A DNA stretch of 64,000 nucleotides from Pontibacillus marinus BH030004 = DSM 16465 (lineage in GTDB: Bacteria; Bacillota; Bacilli; Bacillales; BH030062). Numbering within the stretch: the stretch's first letter is position 1; each line of letters opens with the position of its first letter. The notes below the pieces were generated by a model that did not search any database, was not told the origin of the DNA, and saw only the letters and a program-made list of their open reading frames with translations. The stretch is taken from the NCBI RefSeq assembly GCF_000425225.1, contig NZ_AULJ01000020.1, forward strand, positions 33,516 through 97,515, read 5' to 3'. A program made the position numbers and the translations under genes. This document shows, in pieces, positions 8,311-16,518 of this stretch.

Positions 8311-8577
8311 TTACCCTTTCATTTTGTGCATGACTTTTTCCATTTCATTGACTAAAGTAGATACTTCATCAACTTGTAGCGGAACAGGTAGTTGATCATT
8401 TAGAATCATTGTACATACCTCTCCTTTTTGCTGTTGAGATTGCAAGTATTGAGATAGTGCTTCTAATTGTTCCTCGTCAAAGACCGAATTTGTATTTAAA
8501 TGTTTGATATTTGTCAATACAAATTCTTGATCTTCATTTACATGCCCACTCATCATATTCCCATTAAATTCGTACAT
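8311..8577 (-). CDS. small hypothetical protein, 88 residues
   Basis: A soluble acidic protein rich in Gln, Glu and Asn, with an internal SQYLQSQQQKG segment and a helical C-terminus (VDEVSTLVNEMEKVMHKMKG). No family is recognised. It forms a two-gene unit with the 55-residue gene directly downstream, whose ribosome site abuts its stop codon. The ribosome site for this gene is moderate. Confidence 0.6.
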   Translation of the reverse strand: MYEFNGNMMSGHVNEDQEFVLTNIKHLNTNSVFDEEQLEALSQYLQSQQQKGEVCTMILNDQLPVPLQVDEVSTLVNEMEKVMHKMKG

Positions 8578-8646
8578 CTAGCTTCCCACTTTCCTACCCA
8601 GTGATAATATTAGTTTGGCATGAGTCTTCTTGATCTATGCACATAC

Positions 8647-8684
8647 AAAAGGTGCGGATACACATTATGTATCCGCACCTTTTG
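8647..8684 (-). terminator. terminator of the liaFSR genes
   Basis: AAAAGGTGCGGATACA (8647-8662) pairs with TGTATCCGCACCTTTT (8668-8683), a 16-pair perfect stem just after the liaR stop codon. Confidence 0.9.
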
Positions 8685-8695
8685 TAGTTATTTAT

Positions 8696-9328
8696 TTAGT
8701 TCACTAAGTCATGTTTAAATGCATAAATTACTGCTTGTGTCCGATCATGCACCTCAAGCTTTCCAAGTACATTGCTAACATGAACTTTGACTGTTTTCAT
8801 GGCTATATAGAGTTCATCAGCAATTTCTTGATTGGATTTCCCTTCAGCCATAAGTTTTAACACTTCTTTCTCTCTTTCTGTTAAATCCTCATGAAGATCA
8901 TTTTGCGGTTTTGTCCGCATTTTATTCATGATTTTCCCGGTTACTTCCGGCTCTAAAATAGACTGACCTTCATACGTGGCTCGGATAGCGTCTGCAATCT
9001 CATTCGCTTTAGAAGTTTTCAACATGTAGCTTGTTGCTCCCGCTTCAAGTGCCGGATATACTTTTTCATCATCCAGGAAACTTGTAACCACAATAATTTT
9101 TGCTTCAGGCCATTTTTGAACAATTTCTTTCGTAGCTTCAATTCCGTCCATATGATCCATAACGAGATCCATTAATATGATATCCGGCTTATGCTCAAGG
9201 GCTAAGTCAATCGCTTCCTGACCGTCATCTGCCTCTGCAATGACTTCAATATCAGATTGAGAAGATAAGTATGCTGAAACACCAATTCGAACCATTTCAT
9301 GATCATCTGCAAAAAGCACTCTAATCAT
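8696..9328 (-). CDS. liaR: response regulator LiaR (NarL/FixJ type)
   Basis: Transcriptional activator of the cell-envelope stress response, phosphorylated by LiaS. The receiver domain (residues 1-120) has the acidic pocket at FADDHE and the phospho-acceptor Asp in DIILMDLVMD (about residue 54), and Lys in YMLKTS. A LuxR-type helix-turn-helix fills 145-205 (LTEREKEVLKLMAEGKSNQEIAD). The start at 9328 follows a GGTGA site and matches LiaR/VraR proteins; a start at 9340 would abut its ribosome site. The 5' end overlaps liaS, giving translational coupling. Confidence 0.92.
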   Translation of the reverse strand: MIRVLFADDHEMVRIGVSAYLSSQSDIEVIAEADDGQEAIDLALEHKPDIILMDLVMDHMDGIEATKEIVQKWPEAKIIVVTSFLDDEKVYPALEAGATSYMLKTSKANEIADAIRATYEGQSILEPEVTGKIMNKMRTKPQNDLHEDLTEREKEVLKLMAEGKSNQEIADELYIAMKTVKVHVSNVLGKLEVHDRTQAVIYAFKHDLVN

Positions 9329-10361
9329 CTTGCTCACCATCCTTTGCTCGGTATGGAATTTTGACTTCCAAACGTGTTCCTTGATTCTTTACGCTTACGA
9401 CCTTTAACGTCCCTCCGACTTCTAAGGCTCGTTCGTTCATATTTTGTAATCCATAAGAACTTGTTTTTTCCTCTTCCATATTAAAGCCTACACCATCATC
9501 CATGACACGCATGATGACCATATCATCCCGTTCAATTAACATCGCATTTAAACTGTTGGCCTTGGCATGTCGAAGTGTGTTCGAAACCGCTTCTTGAAGA
9601 ATTCGAAAAAGCTGATCTTCTATTCCTTTATCTACGTTAAGATCTTCAATTTTCCAATCAATCTCTATAGGAACTTTTTGTGTTAATTCCACGAGTAATT
9701 CTTCCATTCCTTCTCTCAGGGACTTCCCTTTTAAAGCAGCTGGTCTTAAGTGAAGTAATAGTGCTCGCATTTCTAATTGTGATTGCTGAATCATTTTCTC
9801 CACCATATCCAATTGTTTTTGTATGGCCGTATTTTTCGCTTCATTTGAATCATTCACGGCTGACATCATCATCGAAGCTGCAAATAGTTGCTGACTAACA
9901 GAATCATGAAGCTCTCGAGCTAAACGATTCCGCTCTTGAATAACAACCTCTTGCAAGCTTTGCTCTCGTTCATGAGCTCGTTCCGTGGCCAGCTTTTGAG
10001 AGAGTTCAGCTTGCTGCTTAAGTTTGCTTTCAAGCTTCTGCAACTGTTCCTGCAAATAAAAGAACTCATGATAGGACTCACCCATATCATTAGAAAGCTT
10101 TTGCCCCTTGATTAGTTCATCTAAGCGATAACTAATTTTATAAATACGATTTCTCCAAAACCAGCCATATATAGCACCACCAATTAAACCTCCACCTAGT
10201 GAAACAGATATAACGAATAGCCAATAAGGAATATCAAACGTTTCTTTTTTCCATATATCTGAAAATTGCTCTAAAGGAAACGTTAGAAAAGTTCCCGCTA
10301 ATAAAAATGAAGTGAGCACAAATGAGAAAAGCAACCCTGCTAAGGCCTGACGTAACATCAT
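9321..10361 (-). CDS. liaS: sensor histidine kinase LiaS
   Basis: Membrane sensor kinase of the Lia system. Two N-terminal transmembrane helices (about 5-27 and 45-67) flank a very short extracellular loop, as in intramembrane-sensing kinases. A coiled linker (about 85-135) leads to the HisKA_3 phospho-acceptor in RELHDSVSQQLF (His about residue 152) and an ATPase domain with EAVSNTLRHA (N box) and DDGVGF. The gene overlaps liaF by four bases (ATGA) and liaR by about eight, so the three proteins are translated in series. Confidence 0.93.
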   Translation of the reverse strand: MMLRQALAGLLFSFVLTSFLLAGTFLTFPLEQFSDIWKKETFDIPYWLFVISVSLGGGLIGGAIYGWFWRNRIYKISYRLDELIKGQKLSNDMGESYHEFFYLQEQLQKLESKLKQQAELSQKLATERAHEREQSLQEVVIQERNRLARELHDSVSQQLFAASMMMSAVNDSNEAKNTAIQKQLDMVEKMIQQSQLEMRALLLHLRPAALKGKSLREGMEELLVELTQKVPIEIDWKIEDLNVDKGIEDQLFRILQEAVSNTLRHAKANSLNAMLIERDDMVIMRVMDDGVGFNMEEEKTSSYGLQNMNERALEVGGTLKVVSVKNQGTRLEVKIPYRAKDGEQDD

Positions 10362-11080
10362 ATTCGCTTCACCTCAATGTTCCCAGACATTAAGGAGGTG
10401 ATAATTTTCACACGTGGCTTATCACTAGCGTAATCTGTTGTTTGATATGACAATTGATGATTCCACAAATTCATGTGATATTGCCCAAGAATATTGGCTC
10501 TCCCTACTAAGGAGCTATGTTGTATGCTCACTTCGACTTCGTAAGGAACGTAAATTTCAATATTTCCTATAAAATGTCGAATAGAAATAAATGAATCATC
10601 CGGTAATACTGTATTACTCAGGTCTAACACACGATCTCCAAAGGTTCCTTGAATATTTACGTCATGCCATTCATAGGCATTCTCACTAGTGACTTGGTCT
10701 CCCCACAGTCGCTGTTGCAGAAAAGGTTTCATTTCAAGTAGAGCTTCTGTATGGTCTGTGTTATGTTCTGGCGTTTGCCACTTAATCGGATCTTTTGTGG
10801 ATTTATAATATTCTCTTAAGATAAGGATAAGTCCGATAATAATAATAAAACGTACGGCCATCATATTAATGATCGTAAAGGTTAAAAAGACAATGCCTAC
10901 CCAAAATAGAATCTTACCAAGTGAACGATGAAAATTTCTCCACCCAAAATAAACCATAATCCCAAAGATAACCACTGAAAAAATGAGCACCTTATTAAAG
11001 AAAACAATCTCAATTATAAGGAGGATCACCCCAATCATGAGGATCCAATTGATGTTTTTTGTGCTTATTCGATTAAACAT
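10358..11080 (-). CDS. liaF: LiaF, membrane inhibitor of LiaRS
   Basis: Negative regulator that holds LiaRS inactive until envelope stress. From the start at 11080 (preceded by GGGGGAG) the product has 240 residues, with about four membrane helices in the first 90 residues and a C-terminal LiaF beta-helix domain (about 130-240) recognisable from DLSNTVLPDDSFISIRHFIGNIEIYVPYEVEV. An upstream in-frame start at 11140 would overlap the repeat element and has no ribosome site. It is the first gene of the liaFSR block. Confidence 0.9.
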   Translation of the reverse strand: MFNRISTKNINWILMIGVILLIIEIVFFNKVLIFSVVIFGIMVYFGWRNFHRSLGKILFWVGIVFLTFTIINMMAVRFIIIIGLILILREYYKSTKDPIKWQTPEHNTDHTEALLEMKPFLQQRLWGDQVTSENAYEWHDVNIQGTFGDRVLDLSNTVLPDDSFISIRHFIGNIEIYVPYEVEVSIQHSSLVGRANILGQYHMNLWNHQLSYQTTDYASDKPRVKIITSLMSGNIEVKRI

Positions 11081-11115
11081 GGTGGCTCTCCCCCTTTGTT
11101 TGATATGTAAGTAAG

Positions 11116-11472
11116 AAAAGCGTAAGCGCCCGTTTAGCAACGAAGGGACTGGACTGAGCCCGTAGTACGATTAACCAAACTTGCTGATTGGCAAGCCGAC
11201 AGGCGCAGACAGAAGCTTAGTTGCCGTGGTACTTTTACTTAGAAATTTTAACTACGTCGACTTTCTTCCTTGTTAAAATTTCATGTCTCAAACGTGTAAA
11301 GGAAACACGATGAACCTTGGTGAATCGATGTTGACTTATCGTACGGAGAAAGTGATAAGGATAAGGAAGATCGGTTAAGTTCGTCACGTCCTGTGACAAC
11401 GTCGATCTGACCCACGTCGTGTGGGCCCAAGTCCATTCGTTGCTGGGCGCTGGAGCTAGACATCTAAGCGTC
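11116..11472. repeat. composite palindromic repeat element (copy A) between liaH and liaF
   Basis: The ends are inverted: AGCAAC (11136-11141) pairs with GTTGCT (11439-11444), and inside these GTACGAT (11165-11171) pairs with ATCGTAC (11338-11344). The blocks GCGCCCGTTTAGCAACG, TGGACTGAGCC, AAGGAAACACGA, ATTGACTTATC-like and GGAGCTAGACATCTAAG recur in copy B at 12725. Relative to copy B about 125 bases are inserted at 11172-11297, and that insert contains a third element also present at 24309. Further small hairpins occur at GTCAC/GTGAC and CCCAC/GTGGG. No protein is encoded. Confidence 0.8.
11177..11224. repeat. nested ~48-bp repeat (shared with 24309-24357)
   Basis: Contains the hairpin CTTGC-loop-GGCAAG followed by AGGCGCAGACAGAAGCTTAG. 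The copy at 24309 differs at only a few positions. It lies inside the larger element of copy A. Confidence 0.75.
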
Positions 11473-11497
11473 GTTACAACTTTCTTCTTTATTCCTG

Positions 11498-11526
11498 AAA
11501 AAGACGCAGCTATCTGCGCCTTTTTA
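11498..11526. terminator. terminator after liaH
   Basis: GACGCAG and CTGCGCC form a hairpin with a four-base loop, flanked by AAAAA and TTTTT so that it can work on both strands. It separates liaIH from liaFSR transcriptionally. Confidence 0.75.
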
Positions 11527-11543
11527 AGCATAGCATATTTCTT

Positions 11544-12188
11544 CTACTTCGATGCAACGCTTTCTTGTTCCTTCATTCTCTTTTCTAATTGCTCAATTTT
11601 ACTGTCAAATGTATTCCGATAGTAGGCACTATTTACTTTATGTTCAATGTTTTGCATGTATTGATCTAATTCGGAAAACTTAGAATAAGGGTTCTCAGCA
11701 GATTGATCCATTACATGATTGATACGGTTGTGCGCACGAGCAATGTTCTCACGTCCCATTAGCTCCATACGTTTCAAACGCATATCCTTTAAACGATGCT
11801 TCATTTCTTCATATTTTTGCTCAAGGCTTTCGAGTTGCTCTGAAGCTTGTTGGCGCATTTGATCCATTCGATCTGCTCTAGCTTGGTATTCTTCATATTC
11901 TTGAATTGCAAATTGATACATGGATTCTTCTCCGGCTTTTTGAGCTACATCTGATTGCTTTTTACGTTTATCTGCCATCTCTTTTGCCTGGTGATATTCA
12001 CGAGTGAACTCCTCTTTCAAACGATACTGACGTTCAACAAGCTTACGTACTTTTTCGGTTTCCTTTTCACTTTCGCGAAGATACTGATTCAGTTTAACAA
12101 TTGGGTTTTGTTCCTCTTTCTCATCTAACATGCCATGAATATCTGCTGAAATTGTGTCTTTGATTCGAGAAAATAAATTCGCCATCAA
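11544..12188 (-). CDS. liaH: PspA/IM30-family protein LiaH
   Basis: A 214-residue almost entirely coiled-coil protein of the phage-shock family that assembles into large rings at the membrane under envelope stress. The N-terminal helix FSRIKDTISADIHGMLD is typical for membrane contact, and heptad-rich segments run from about residue 30 to 150. It is close to B. subtilis LiaH in length. It follows liaI by 12 bases and is the main LiaR target in relatives. A second ATG three bases in (12185) is an equally good start. Confidence 0.9.
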   Translation of the reverse strand: MMANLFSRIKDTISADIHGMLDEKEEQNPIVKLNQYLRESEKETEKVRKLVERQYRLKEEFTREYHQAKEMADKRKKQSDVAQKAGEESMYQFAIQEYEEYQARADRMDQMRQQASEQLESLEQKYEEMKHRLKDMRLKRMELMGRENIARAHNRINHVMDQSAENPYSKFSELDQYMQNIEHKVNSAYYRNTFDSKIEQLEKRMKEQESVASK

Positions 12189-12200
12189 TAATCTCTCCTT

Positions 12201-12554
12201 TTAGTATTTATTTAGTTCAGCCCATTGCTTTTCAAAATTTACAAATGGGTCGTCTTGCGTTTCTTCAGTTCCAATGCCGTCATTTCGTCTCCACTTTTTA
12301 TAAATGATATACAGCACATATGCCGCCGCTACACCTACAACAGCATAGATGTTGGAAACCGTGAAACTTAATACGACAAAGCCTAGAATCACCCACAAAA
12401 TTTTCTTCGCTGTGGAATCTGTTTTCATAAATTGTTTAAAGATCACGTACAACAACCAAACTCCTGCTGCAAGCATGATCATAGGACCAAGATTCGCCAC
12501 CAATACTGCTAGTGCGACTAGCCCAGCTATAAACCAAAGAAATTGTTTCATCAT
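12201..12554 (-). CDS. liaI: LiaI, small membrane anchor for LiaH
   Basis: A 117-residue membrane protein with four short hydrophobic segments arranged as two hairpins (about 4-38 and 50-84) and a polar acidic tail ending in EKQWAELNKY. LiaI recruits LiaH to the membrane in B. subtilis; size, topology and the neighbouring liaH support the call. An AGGAGGC site precedes tandem ATGs. The region 12555-12720 should hold the LiaR-dependent promoter; I could not define its box with confidence. Confidence 0.85.
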   Translation of the reverse strand: MMKQFLWFIAGLVALAVLVANLGPMIMLAAGVWLLYVIFKQFMKTDSTAKKILWVILGFVVLSFTVSNIYAVVGVAAAYVLYIIYKKWRRNDGIGTEETQDDPFVNFEKQWAELNKY

Positions 12555-12724
12555 TATTGCCTCCTCTCTGTGATCTTGTCTTTATCTTACCGAGTTATGA
12601 AGCTTCACATAATGATCCTGGGATATATTTTGAACTAAGCCTTTAGACGTATAAGCATGTAAGCCTCATGAATTCATCGCATTTCCAGCATGTTTTTTCT
12701 CGTCGTGTAAATACTATACCAGAA

Positions 12725-12876
12725 AGGCGCAAGCGCCCGTTTAGCAACGTATATGCTGGACTGAGCCGCAGTAAGATAAAGGAAACACGAAGAACGAAGT
12801 GATTCGATGTTGACTTATCTTACGGAGGTGAGGGAAGCATACTAGTTGCTGGGCACTAGAGCTAGACATCTAAGAG
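12725..12876. repeat. long palindromic repeat element (copy B)
   Basis: About 150 bases that fold into one long imperfect hairpin: AGCAAC (12743-12748) with GTTGCT (12845-12850), TATGC with GCATA just inside, and GTAAGATAA (12771-12779) with TTATCTTAC (12815-12823), closing on an AACACGA/TCGATGTT inner stem. The same blocks in the same order form the outer parts of copy A at 11116-11472. No coding capacity. It fills most of the gap between liaI and the yteA-like gene. Confidence 0.8.
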
Positions 12877-12916
12877 TTACAATGCTTTTATAAAAAGTGA
12901 AAAGGAGGGAGCTTAT

Positions 12917-13702
12917 ATGCTTACTTCACAACAACAAGCCTCTTTCAAGCAAGAGCTACAAAAGCAAAAACAAGAATTGCTCTCTCATCTAGAGCAAAAT
13001 GATCATTTTGACCTTGAAACGGCATCCGTTCATGGGTCCGTAGATGAATTATCGAATTATGACAATCACCCTGGTGATAATGCCAGCTATCTATATGAGC
13101 GCGAAAAAGATATTGCTTTAAATGAGCATGCTGAAGATGAGTTAAAAAACATTAATCATGCTCTAGAGCGTATGAACCAAGGCACTTATGGTCAATGCGA
13201 GGAATGTGGAAAAGACATCCCGGCTGAACGTCTTGAAGCATTACCTACAACGACTTTTTGTATAGAACACAGCCGTGACCAAGAAGAACATGAACGTCGT
13301 CCCGTTGAGGAAGAAATAATTCAACCTGGATTACGCCGAGAATCAGATGAGGAATCTGGAACAAACTTTTACGATGCAGAAGACTCTTGGCAAGATGTAG
13401 CACGCTATGGAACATCTGAGACGCCTTCTGATTTCTCAGGACAGGATATCGATGACTATAGTGATACCTACATTAATTCAGATGAACCCGTTAACTATGT
13501 AGAGGATTATGAAAACTTTACTGGTGTTGATATGTATGGAAAAGAAGTGAAGGTGTATCCCAATCCTTCACATGAAGAATATGAAGAAGACCTCGATGAA
13601 TCAGGTATGATGTCTGTAGTTGGAGAGCTTCACTATCATGAAACAGATGGGTACGTCGATGAGAAAGCAAAGGAAGAAGAAGAGGATAACTTTTGGAAAT
13701 AA
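12917..13702 (+). CDS. yteA: YteA-type protein with DksA/TraR zinc finger
   Basis: A 261-residue very acidic protein. A coiled-coil N-terminus (1-45) precedes a DksA/TraR C4-like zinc finger: CEECGKDIP (about 94-102) with the second knuckle reduced to CIEH (about 115-118). The remaining half is a low-complexity Asp/Glu-rich tail with blocks EDSWQDVARYGTSETPSD and VDMYGKEVKVYP typical of Bacillus YteA-family 'sporulation' proteins. Such proteins may touch RNA polymerase, but no function is proven. GGAGGGAGC precedes the ATG. Confidence 0.85.
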   Translation: MLTSQQQASFKQELQKQKQELLSHLEQNDHFDLETASVHGSVDELSNYDNHPGDNASYLYEREKDIALNEHAEDELKNINHALERMNQGTYGQCEECGKDIPAERLEALPTTTFCIEHSRDQEEHERRPVEEEIIQPGLRRESDEESGTNFYDAEDSWQDVARYGTSETPSDFSGQDIDDYSDTYINSDEPVNYVEDYENFTGVDMYGKEVKVYPNPSHEEYEEDLDESGMMSVVGELHYHETDGYVDEKAKEEEEDNFWK

Positions 13703-13713
13703 ATAGAAAAACA

Positions 13714-13745
13714 AAATCCTACCTCATTATGGGTAGGATTTGTTT
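13714..13745. terminator. bidirectional terminator between convergent genes
   Basis: AAATCCTACC (13714-13723) pairs with GGTAGGATTT (13732-13741), with T-rich sequence on both outer sides. Confidence 0.85.
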
Positions 13746-13747
13746 CT

Positions 13748-13978
13748 TTAGTCATGATTTTTTAGTTCTTTTTCCATATCGCTTTCTCTTTTACCCTTAG
13801 CCGAAACATCAATAGCTGGAGTGTTGTTATATAAATAATGATGAGCTAAAGATTCACCTTCAGTTTGACCATCATCTCCATCTTGGTTGTTAAACGCCTT
13901 ATTGATTTCAATATTGGCATTGAAAGCTTCAGACATTTCATTATGGGTTTCTTCATTGTTCTTACGTTTTTTTGACAT
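13748..13978 (-). CDS. small hydrophilic protein, 76 residues, unknown
   Basis: A charged, Asn/Asp/Glu-rich protein with no cysteine or membrane segment; the centre is GESLAHHYLYNNTPAIDVSAKGKRES. Its ending motif (DVSAKGK) is loosely like the DVSKFNK end of the 55-residue protein at 8135, and both might belong to the small unstructured sporulation-associated proteins of this lineage (weak inference). A GAGGAGGGATG site precedes the start. Confidence 0.65.
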   Translation of the reverse strand: MSKKRKNNEETHNEMSEAFNANIEINKAFNNQDGDDGQTEGESLAHHYLYNNTPAIDVSAKGKRESDMEKELKNHD

Positions 13979-14187
13979 CGATCATCCCTCCTCTTAGTTG
14001 TTAGTATTTCTAAAAGAGGTACGTTTACTCAAGAAGGAGTTAAACTGATTTCAATATCAATTCCCCTATAGGACTTTAACACTTGATTCTATTTTTTAAA
14101 CGTAAAGCATTTTGAATGAGGTTATCTTAGGAACGCATGATATTTAACATAGTTACGCAAACTATGTTATCGAAAGGAGGCATCACG

Positions 14188-14355
14188 ATGACGAAACGTA
14201 AAGTCGCACATGATGCAGCATTACGCAACAATAATACCCCTACAGAAAGCTTGGAAAATGTTGAGCTTACCAACGAATCCAAGAACCGTGAAGATATGCA
14301 ACGCGCAGCTAATCGTAATTCGAAGCAAGGAAGAAAAGGTAAAAATGACTTGTAA
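14188..14355 (+). CDS. small basic hydrophilic protein, 55 residues
   Basis: Starts at the ATG after GAAAGGAGG (14172-14180); the upstream in-frame ATG at 14137 has no ribosome site. The protein is rich in Lys, Arg, Asn and Gln and ends in NRNSKQGRKGKNDL. It looks intrinsically disordered, similar in character to small acid-soluble spore proteins, but no SASP signature can be recognised. Followed at once by a terminator. Confidence 0.65.
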   Translation: MTKRKVAHDAALRNNNTPTESLENVELTNESKNREDMQRAANRNSKQGRKGKNDL

Positions 14356-14357
14356 TG

Positions 14358-14388
14358 AAGAAAGACCCGTTTTTAAGCGGGTCTTCTA
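14358..14388 (+). terminator. terminator after the 55-residue gene
   Basis: AAGACCCG (14362-14369) pairs with CGGGTCTT (14378-14385). Confidence 0.8.
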
Positions 14389-14419
14389 TGTATGGTTTAT
14401 CAGGCAAGTTATTAAAAAA

Positions 14420-14605
14420 TCACACATTAAACATATCCATCATAAACTTCCCCATCCCTCTTATCAGATAAAACACTAGTCGAATTGGTAAAAATAGAAG
14501 CTCAGGTAAAAGAAACAATATATCGAATAACATATCAACCCAATTATATACACCTAATTTTTTTCTTTCTCTTCTTCTCTCTTTTCTTTTTCGCCAAATC
14601 CCCAC
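14420..14605 (-). CDS. small membrane protein with GTG start, 61 residues
   Basis: A GGAGGGG site lies seven bases before GTG at 14605. The product starts with an Arg/Lys cluster (RKRKERRRERKK), which would be cytoplasmic, followed by two hydrophobic stretches (about 22-35 and 36-50) and MGKFMMDMFNV. No family recognised. The arrangement suggests an inner-face anchored membrane peptide. Confidence 0.6.
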   Translation of the reverse strand: MGIWRKRKERRRERKKLGVYNWVDMLFDILFLLPELLFLPIRLVFYLIRGMGKFMMDMFNV

Positions 14606-14684
14606 TGTTTTACCCCTCCTTCATATTTACTAATTTATTCAGTTGCATGATCATTAAAACCTTTTTCATTTGAGACTTATACTC

Positions 14685-15476
14685 TTACTTTACCGCTTCA
14701 AAGTAACCTGATGATTTAGTAACTGATATTACACCATTATGTCTCTTTTTCACATCCTCCAGATACTGTACAAATTGATCTAATAAACCGTCATTTAGAA
14801 AGGCTTTCAATTCATAAGTTGTAGACTGTAAATAATCTATTATCGGTTGGGTTTCTGGAATGTCTAATTGATCTTCAAACTCCGTAGATCTAACTTTAGT
14901 AAAATGCTTAAGAAGTTTATCTTCTCCGTTCTCCAATCCAAATGCATCGGCATGAATGTGAGCAGATGGATATCCTAAAAGTTGATCAAATCCTTTTACG
15001 AGTTCTTCAAATTCTTTCAGATGGGAGTTTCCAATTGTAGAACAGTAAAAAATTCCGTCATCTTTTAACACTCTATGTACTTCACTCAATGCTTGGTCAA
15101 GATCTTCAACGTGATAGAGCATATGATTGGCAATAATGACATCAAATGAATGGCTCTCAAAAGGAATCTCTTGAATATTAACTTGTTCATATGTAAATTG
15201 ATCATGAATGGGTAACTGTTTTTTGAGGTCTTCTAACATTCCGTGTGAAAAGTCAGTCAGAGTGATATTCCAACCAGAAGATATATGCTGTTGATTTTTC
15301 AACCAAAATGCCCCATTCCCACAACCAAGTTCCAAAACACTACTTCCCTCTGGTATTTGATACTGTTCAAACAACCATTCATGCCAATCTTGTGAATTTG
15401 TACTATACAGGTCATGAATTTTTATTCGAGCATTTAAATTCGTTGAGTTTTTATATTGGCTTTCTATACTTTTCAT
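14685..15476 (-). CDS. class I SAM-dependent methyltransferase
   Basis: A 263-residue soluble enzyme with the SAM-binding motif VLELGCGNGAFW (about 46-57), LTDFSHGML (motif II), and IIANHMLYHVEDLDQAL (about 114-130), typical of the UbiE/Methyltransf_11 group. The substrate is unknown. It is a single gene on the minus strand; the closest neighbours give no clue. Confidence 0.88.
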   Translation of the reverse strand: MKSIESQYKNSTNLNARIKIHDLYSTNSQDWHEWLFEQYQIPEGSSVLELGCGNGAFWLKNQQHISSGWNITLTDFSHGMLEDLKKQLPIHDQFTYEQVNIQEIPFESHSFDVIIANHMLYHVEDLDQALSEVHRVLKDDGIFYCSTIGNSHLKEFEELVKGFDQLLGYPSAHIHADAFGLENGEDKLLKHFTKVRSTEFEDQLDIPETQPIIDYLQSTTYELKAFLNDGLLDQFVQYLEDVKKRHNGVISVTKSSGYFEAVK

Positions 15477-15564
15477 TATATATCCCCCTGTTCATTTACG
15501 TATCTCCTCCTTTATTCGCGATTCTTATCTAAGCAACCTTCCAAATTCTAGTATTACAATGACT

Positions 15565-15592
15565 AAAAAACACCGCCAATGATAGCGGTGTT
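15565..15592 (-). terminator. terminator of the AHSA1/ArsR pair
   Basis: AACACCGC and GCGGTGTT flank an eight-base loop; on the minus strand a T run follows. Confidence 0.75.
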
Positions 15593-15604
15593 AGAAGGTA
15601 AGTA

Positions 15605-16063
15605 TTATATATCCATTGGTGTTAACGTTTCACCTGTTTCCATAAGACTCTTCAGGTTACTGATAATTGCTGGCCATCCGTTATTTAATCCCATGAAGGT
15701 ATCATCTCTCTCAAAGAAATCGTCTTCTTTTAAGTTTTCGTGTAAAAGGGTTAACTTCACTGTTTCGTTAAACTGTTTAAGTTCAAATGTCACCACAGTT
15801 GGTTTTTCACGTTCTGAATCATCAACATGATTCCAAGTAAACGTTAAAATCTCATGTGGTTTCGACTTAAGTACTTCCCCAAACACATCCAATTCACCAT
15901 TACCTCGAAAGTATTTCACCTCAGAACCTTCCTGCCAGTCGGACTGTACCTTTGTACCAAAAAAATACTTTTGAGTAAATTCTGGACTTGTTAGGGCTTC
16001 CCATAATTTTTCAGGTGACGTTGCAATATACGTTACGTACACAAAAGATTGATCACTCATCAT
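15605..16063 (-). CDS. SRPBCC (AHSA1/START-like) protein
   Basis: A 152-residue hydrophobic-cavity protein. Family landmarks are the opening VYVTYIATSPEKLWEALTSPEFTQKYFFG and NNGWPAIISNLKSLMETG near the end. Members bind lipophilic ligands or act as stress proteins. It overlaps the preceding ArsR gene by 11 bases; this ArsR-AHSA1 pairing is common in Firmicutes and implies co-regulation by the partner. Confidence 0.85.
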   Translation of the reverse strand: MMSDQSFVYVTYIATSPEKLWEALTSPEFTQKYFFGTKVQSDWQEGSEVKYFRGNGELDVFGEVLKSKPHEILTFTWNHVDDSEREKPTVVTFELKQFNETVKLTLLHENLKEDDFFERDDTFMGLNNGWPAIISNLKSLMETGETLTPMDI

Positions 16064-16376
16064 TTTCCTCCTCCAATTGATGTTTCATATCATCTAACAC
16101 TTCCATTCGATGGTGGTTATATTTGCTTATCCACCGATTGTAAATGTCCCCTATAGGAGCTGAATTTAGATAGTGTAGCTTTTCTCTTCCACGGCGAACT
16201 TCAATGACTAAATTGGCTTCAGCTAAAATAGTTAGATGTTTTGTAACAGCTTGTCTCGATATATCTAGATGTTGGACTAATTCATGTAAGGTTTGTCCGT
16301 TTTTCAAATACAGTTGATCAAGTAATGTTCTACGATTTATGTCCGCTAACGCTTTAAAGACCTTATCTATATTCAA
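16053..16376 (-). CDS. ArsR-family regulator paired with AHSA1 protein
   Basis: A 107-residue winged-helix repressor: ALADINRRTLLDQLYLKNGQTL helix region and the recognition helix at SRQAVTKHLTILAEANLV (about 40-57). No metal-binding cysteines are present. It is the first gene of the pair, with the downstream AHSA1 gene starting inside it. It likely represses this two-gene operon in response to an unknown ligand. Confidence 0.87.
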   Translation of the reverse strand: MNIDKVFKALADINRRTLLDQLYLKNGQTLHELVQHLDISRQAVTKHLTILAEANLVIEVRRGREKLHYLNSAPIGDIYNRWISKYNHHRMEVLDDMKHQLEEENDE

Positions 16377-16518
16377 GCCCCCCTTACTTTTTCATTATAT
16401 GCAACTATATGGTTGCATACAAGTCATCCAAATAATTCTCCCTTTACCCTCTATCGCATTCTTCCTATGACCTTTATAATAGATAAGCATGAATGAATTG
16501 TAGAAAGGTGTATCAATC

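Noticed and set aside
11235..11531. Reading frames of 60-98 codons on the minus strand between liaH and liaF that could be a replacement for liaG
   Set aside because: They lie within the palindromic repeat, have no LiaG features and no ribosome site; the region is explained by the repeat and terminator.
14485..14673. Plus-strand frame opposite the small membrane gene at 14420-14605
   Set aside because: Shadow of the basic/hydrophobic minus-strand gene, which has a good ribosome site; the plus-strand frame does not.
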